From Spirochaetia bacterium (lineage in GTDB: Bacteria; Spirochaetota; Spirochaetia; Sphaerochaetales; Sphaerochaetaceae), in NCBI GenBank assembly GCA_022482625.1, contig JAKVOU010000001.1, positions 558,001 through 622,000 on the forward strand: a stretch of DNA of 64,000 nucleotides, written 5' to 3'. Positions 63,781 to 64,000 of this stretch are shown here, piece after piece. Each line of letters starts with the position of its first letter. Position 1 is the stretch's first letter. The notes under the pieces were generated by a model. That model made no database searches. It worked only from the letters and a program-made list of their open reading frames with translations, and was not told the DNA's origin. A program made the translations under genes and the position numbers.

Positions 63781-63915
63781 CTTGGCGTGCTCCATCTGCA
63801 GAGAGACTTCCCCCACCTGCAGGTCAGGTTGATCACAGGAAACCAGCAAACAGATTACCAACAACAGTAAGGACAACTTGCAGAAAAATTTCAGTATGTT
63901 CTGCATTTTTTTCAT
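61576..63915 (-). CDS. Surface lipoprotein with chitobiase-like repeats and DUF1566-type end (copy B)
   Basis: 779 residues from the ATG at 63915 (GGAGCATATC upstream). The signal peptide ends LLVICLLVSC, a lipobox, and differs from that of copy A. From KSITPG to about residue 450 the protein is almost identical to copy A. The next chitobiase-like repeats (ATIHYTTDGSTPTASS; ATIYYTTDGTTPTTSS) have different sequence, and the DUF1566/Lcl-type end is shorter (VGWRYLEAAP-type block, YSDWFLPSQDEL, YYVRAVRAF-like end). Probably an exposed binding protein with the same scaffold but altered specificity (inference). Confidence 0.85.
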   Translation of the reverse strand: MKKMQNILKFFCKLSLLLLVICLLVSCDQPDLQVGEVSLQMEHAKSITPGNSAKVTQVSFWGEETNSSKTLSKQTLVLGEKNTVSSIPVGTWDFHVEGMNSDGTVITEQADATGVAVNSGKTSSISFTLHYLTSDTGTYSIGISWPEDLSSTFTKVEASLGDSWYEGTASGSSVAVSGTAAAGDYLVGVRFTNPSGTQLTFSGMDMVNVFTGLESSGTISFEDADFSKAAQPTISTGDVTGGKQVTIATDTAEAAIYYTTDGTDPATSSTRESYTAPFTLAESKTVEAVAVKADLLDSEETSQAITVSAVATPTFSLRSGDSQDVAISCKTSGATIHYRYAVGSASYGSWTTGTSIPVTQGKELKVEAYAEKDGMVRSATGTQAYSVATGPDFSKTTGTYSNTFTLTLTGDTIRYKVGSGSYQTYSSGISITSTGTTITAFNEASGEVNSAVVVNTYTLQAATPVISQSATTGGQKVSISCGTSGATIHYTTDGSTPTASSTIGTSFTLTSGKTVKAIAVKDNFASSGVASKAVTVSTVTTPTFSPAGGTTFTDSQTVTMTSTSGATIYYTTDGTTPTTSSSHITSGGSIPLSATTTIKAMAVKSGMANSAVATSGEYMKQAVYTIGSTGPAGGVIFYDKGSYSNGWRYLEAAPADEGTYVWGGYKTSVSGTSTAIETGKANTEAIVDTLEKKSITDTYAAKVCSDKTLNGYSDWFLPSQDELYEMYEQRKSIGGFKDSYYWSSSQSSADNAYYVYFYFDSKYDDIKSNKHYVRAVRAF

Positions 63916-64000
63916 AGGATATGCTCCGACCTGGGCACAACACAAGAAGTTTCATGTGGTCGGATTGAAAACAATGAGACCGTATACTGTGATACCGTAT

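Overview
The window looks like chromosomal DNA of a free-living, fermentative spirochaete, most plausibly a Sphaerochaeta-like member of the Spirochaetales. This is inferred from gene content: a PUR-domain DNA-binding protein of the Borrelia BpuR type, a long type-2 isoleucyl-tRNA synthetase, a compact SMC, Ser/Thr-rich lipoproteins with chitobiase-like repeats, carbohydrate ABC import, PPDK and an iron alcohol dehydrogenase. No phylogeny was run. No phage, transposase, CRISPR array or rRNA operon was seen. tRNA genes do not encode CCA, and a CCA-adding enzyme is present.

Layout. 1-6.0 kb: sugar-import operon on the minus strand (binding protein, two permeases, 4-alpha-glucanotransferase running off the edge), a divergent PHP-domain protein and a LacI regulator. 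6.2-7.2 kb: a DUF7309/DUF6930-like protein, followed by an AT-rich gene-free stretch. 8-16.5 kb: an iron island with feoA-feoA-feoB, a DtxR-family regulator, a 52-residue FeoB-associated Cys-rich membrane protein, a ferric-type ABC importer, and two homologous putative small RNAs, one on each side of the importer. 17-21 kb: the first of two large paralogous surface lipoproteins, then fmdB and a lipoprotein behind ileS. 24.5-37.3 kb: core information genes (cca, rnc, acpP, rpmF, a diguanylate cyclase, coaD, ffh-rpsP-khpA-rimM-trmD-rplS, smc, rnhB, PUR protein). 37.4-48.8 kb: tRNA-Gly, alcohol dehydrogenase, an M29-like protein without its metal ligands, coaX, an ABC-F ATPase, tRNA-Glu/Gln/Thr, tsaD, ppdK and a sigma factor. 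50-61 kb: groES, a long minus-strand operon murG-cvpA-holB-kinase-regulator-dinG, and secA. 61-64 kb: the second surface lipoprotein.

How it works together. The iron island reads as one regulon. Four promoters of the form TTGACW-17 bp-TAnnnT and a fifth with a weaker -10 carry copies or relics of a palindrome close to TTAGC-N4-GCTAA. They drive ferrous uptake (Feo), ferric uptake (ABC) and two roughly 210-nt transcripts that end in identical terminator hairpins. I read the pair as metal-responsive regulatory RNAs, analogous in logic to RyhB or PrrF1/PrrF2 but with no recognisable relation to them. This is the most novel candidate in the window.

Other points of interest are a +1 frameshift splitting a sigma-54 response regulator, an SMC that appears to lack a normal hinge, and the lipoprotein pair, whose N-terminal halves are almost identical while the repeat and C-terminal parts differ.
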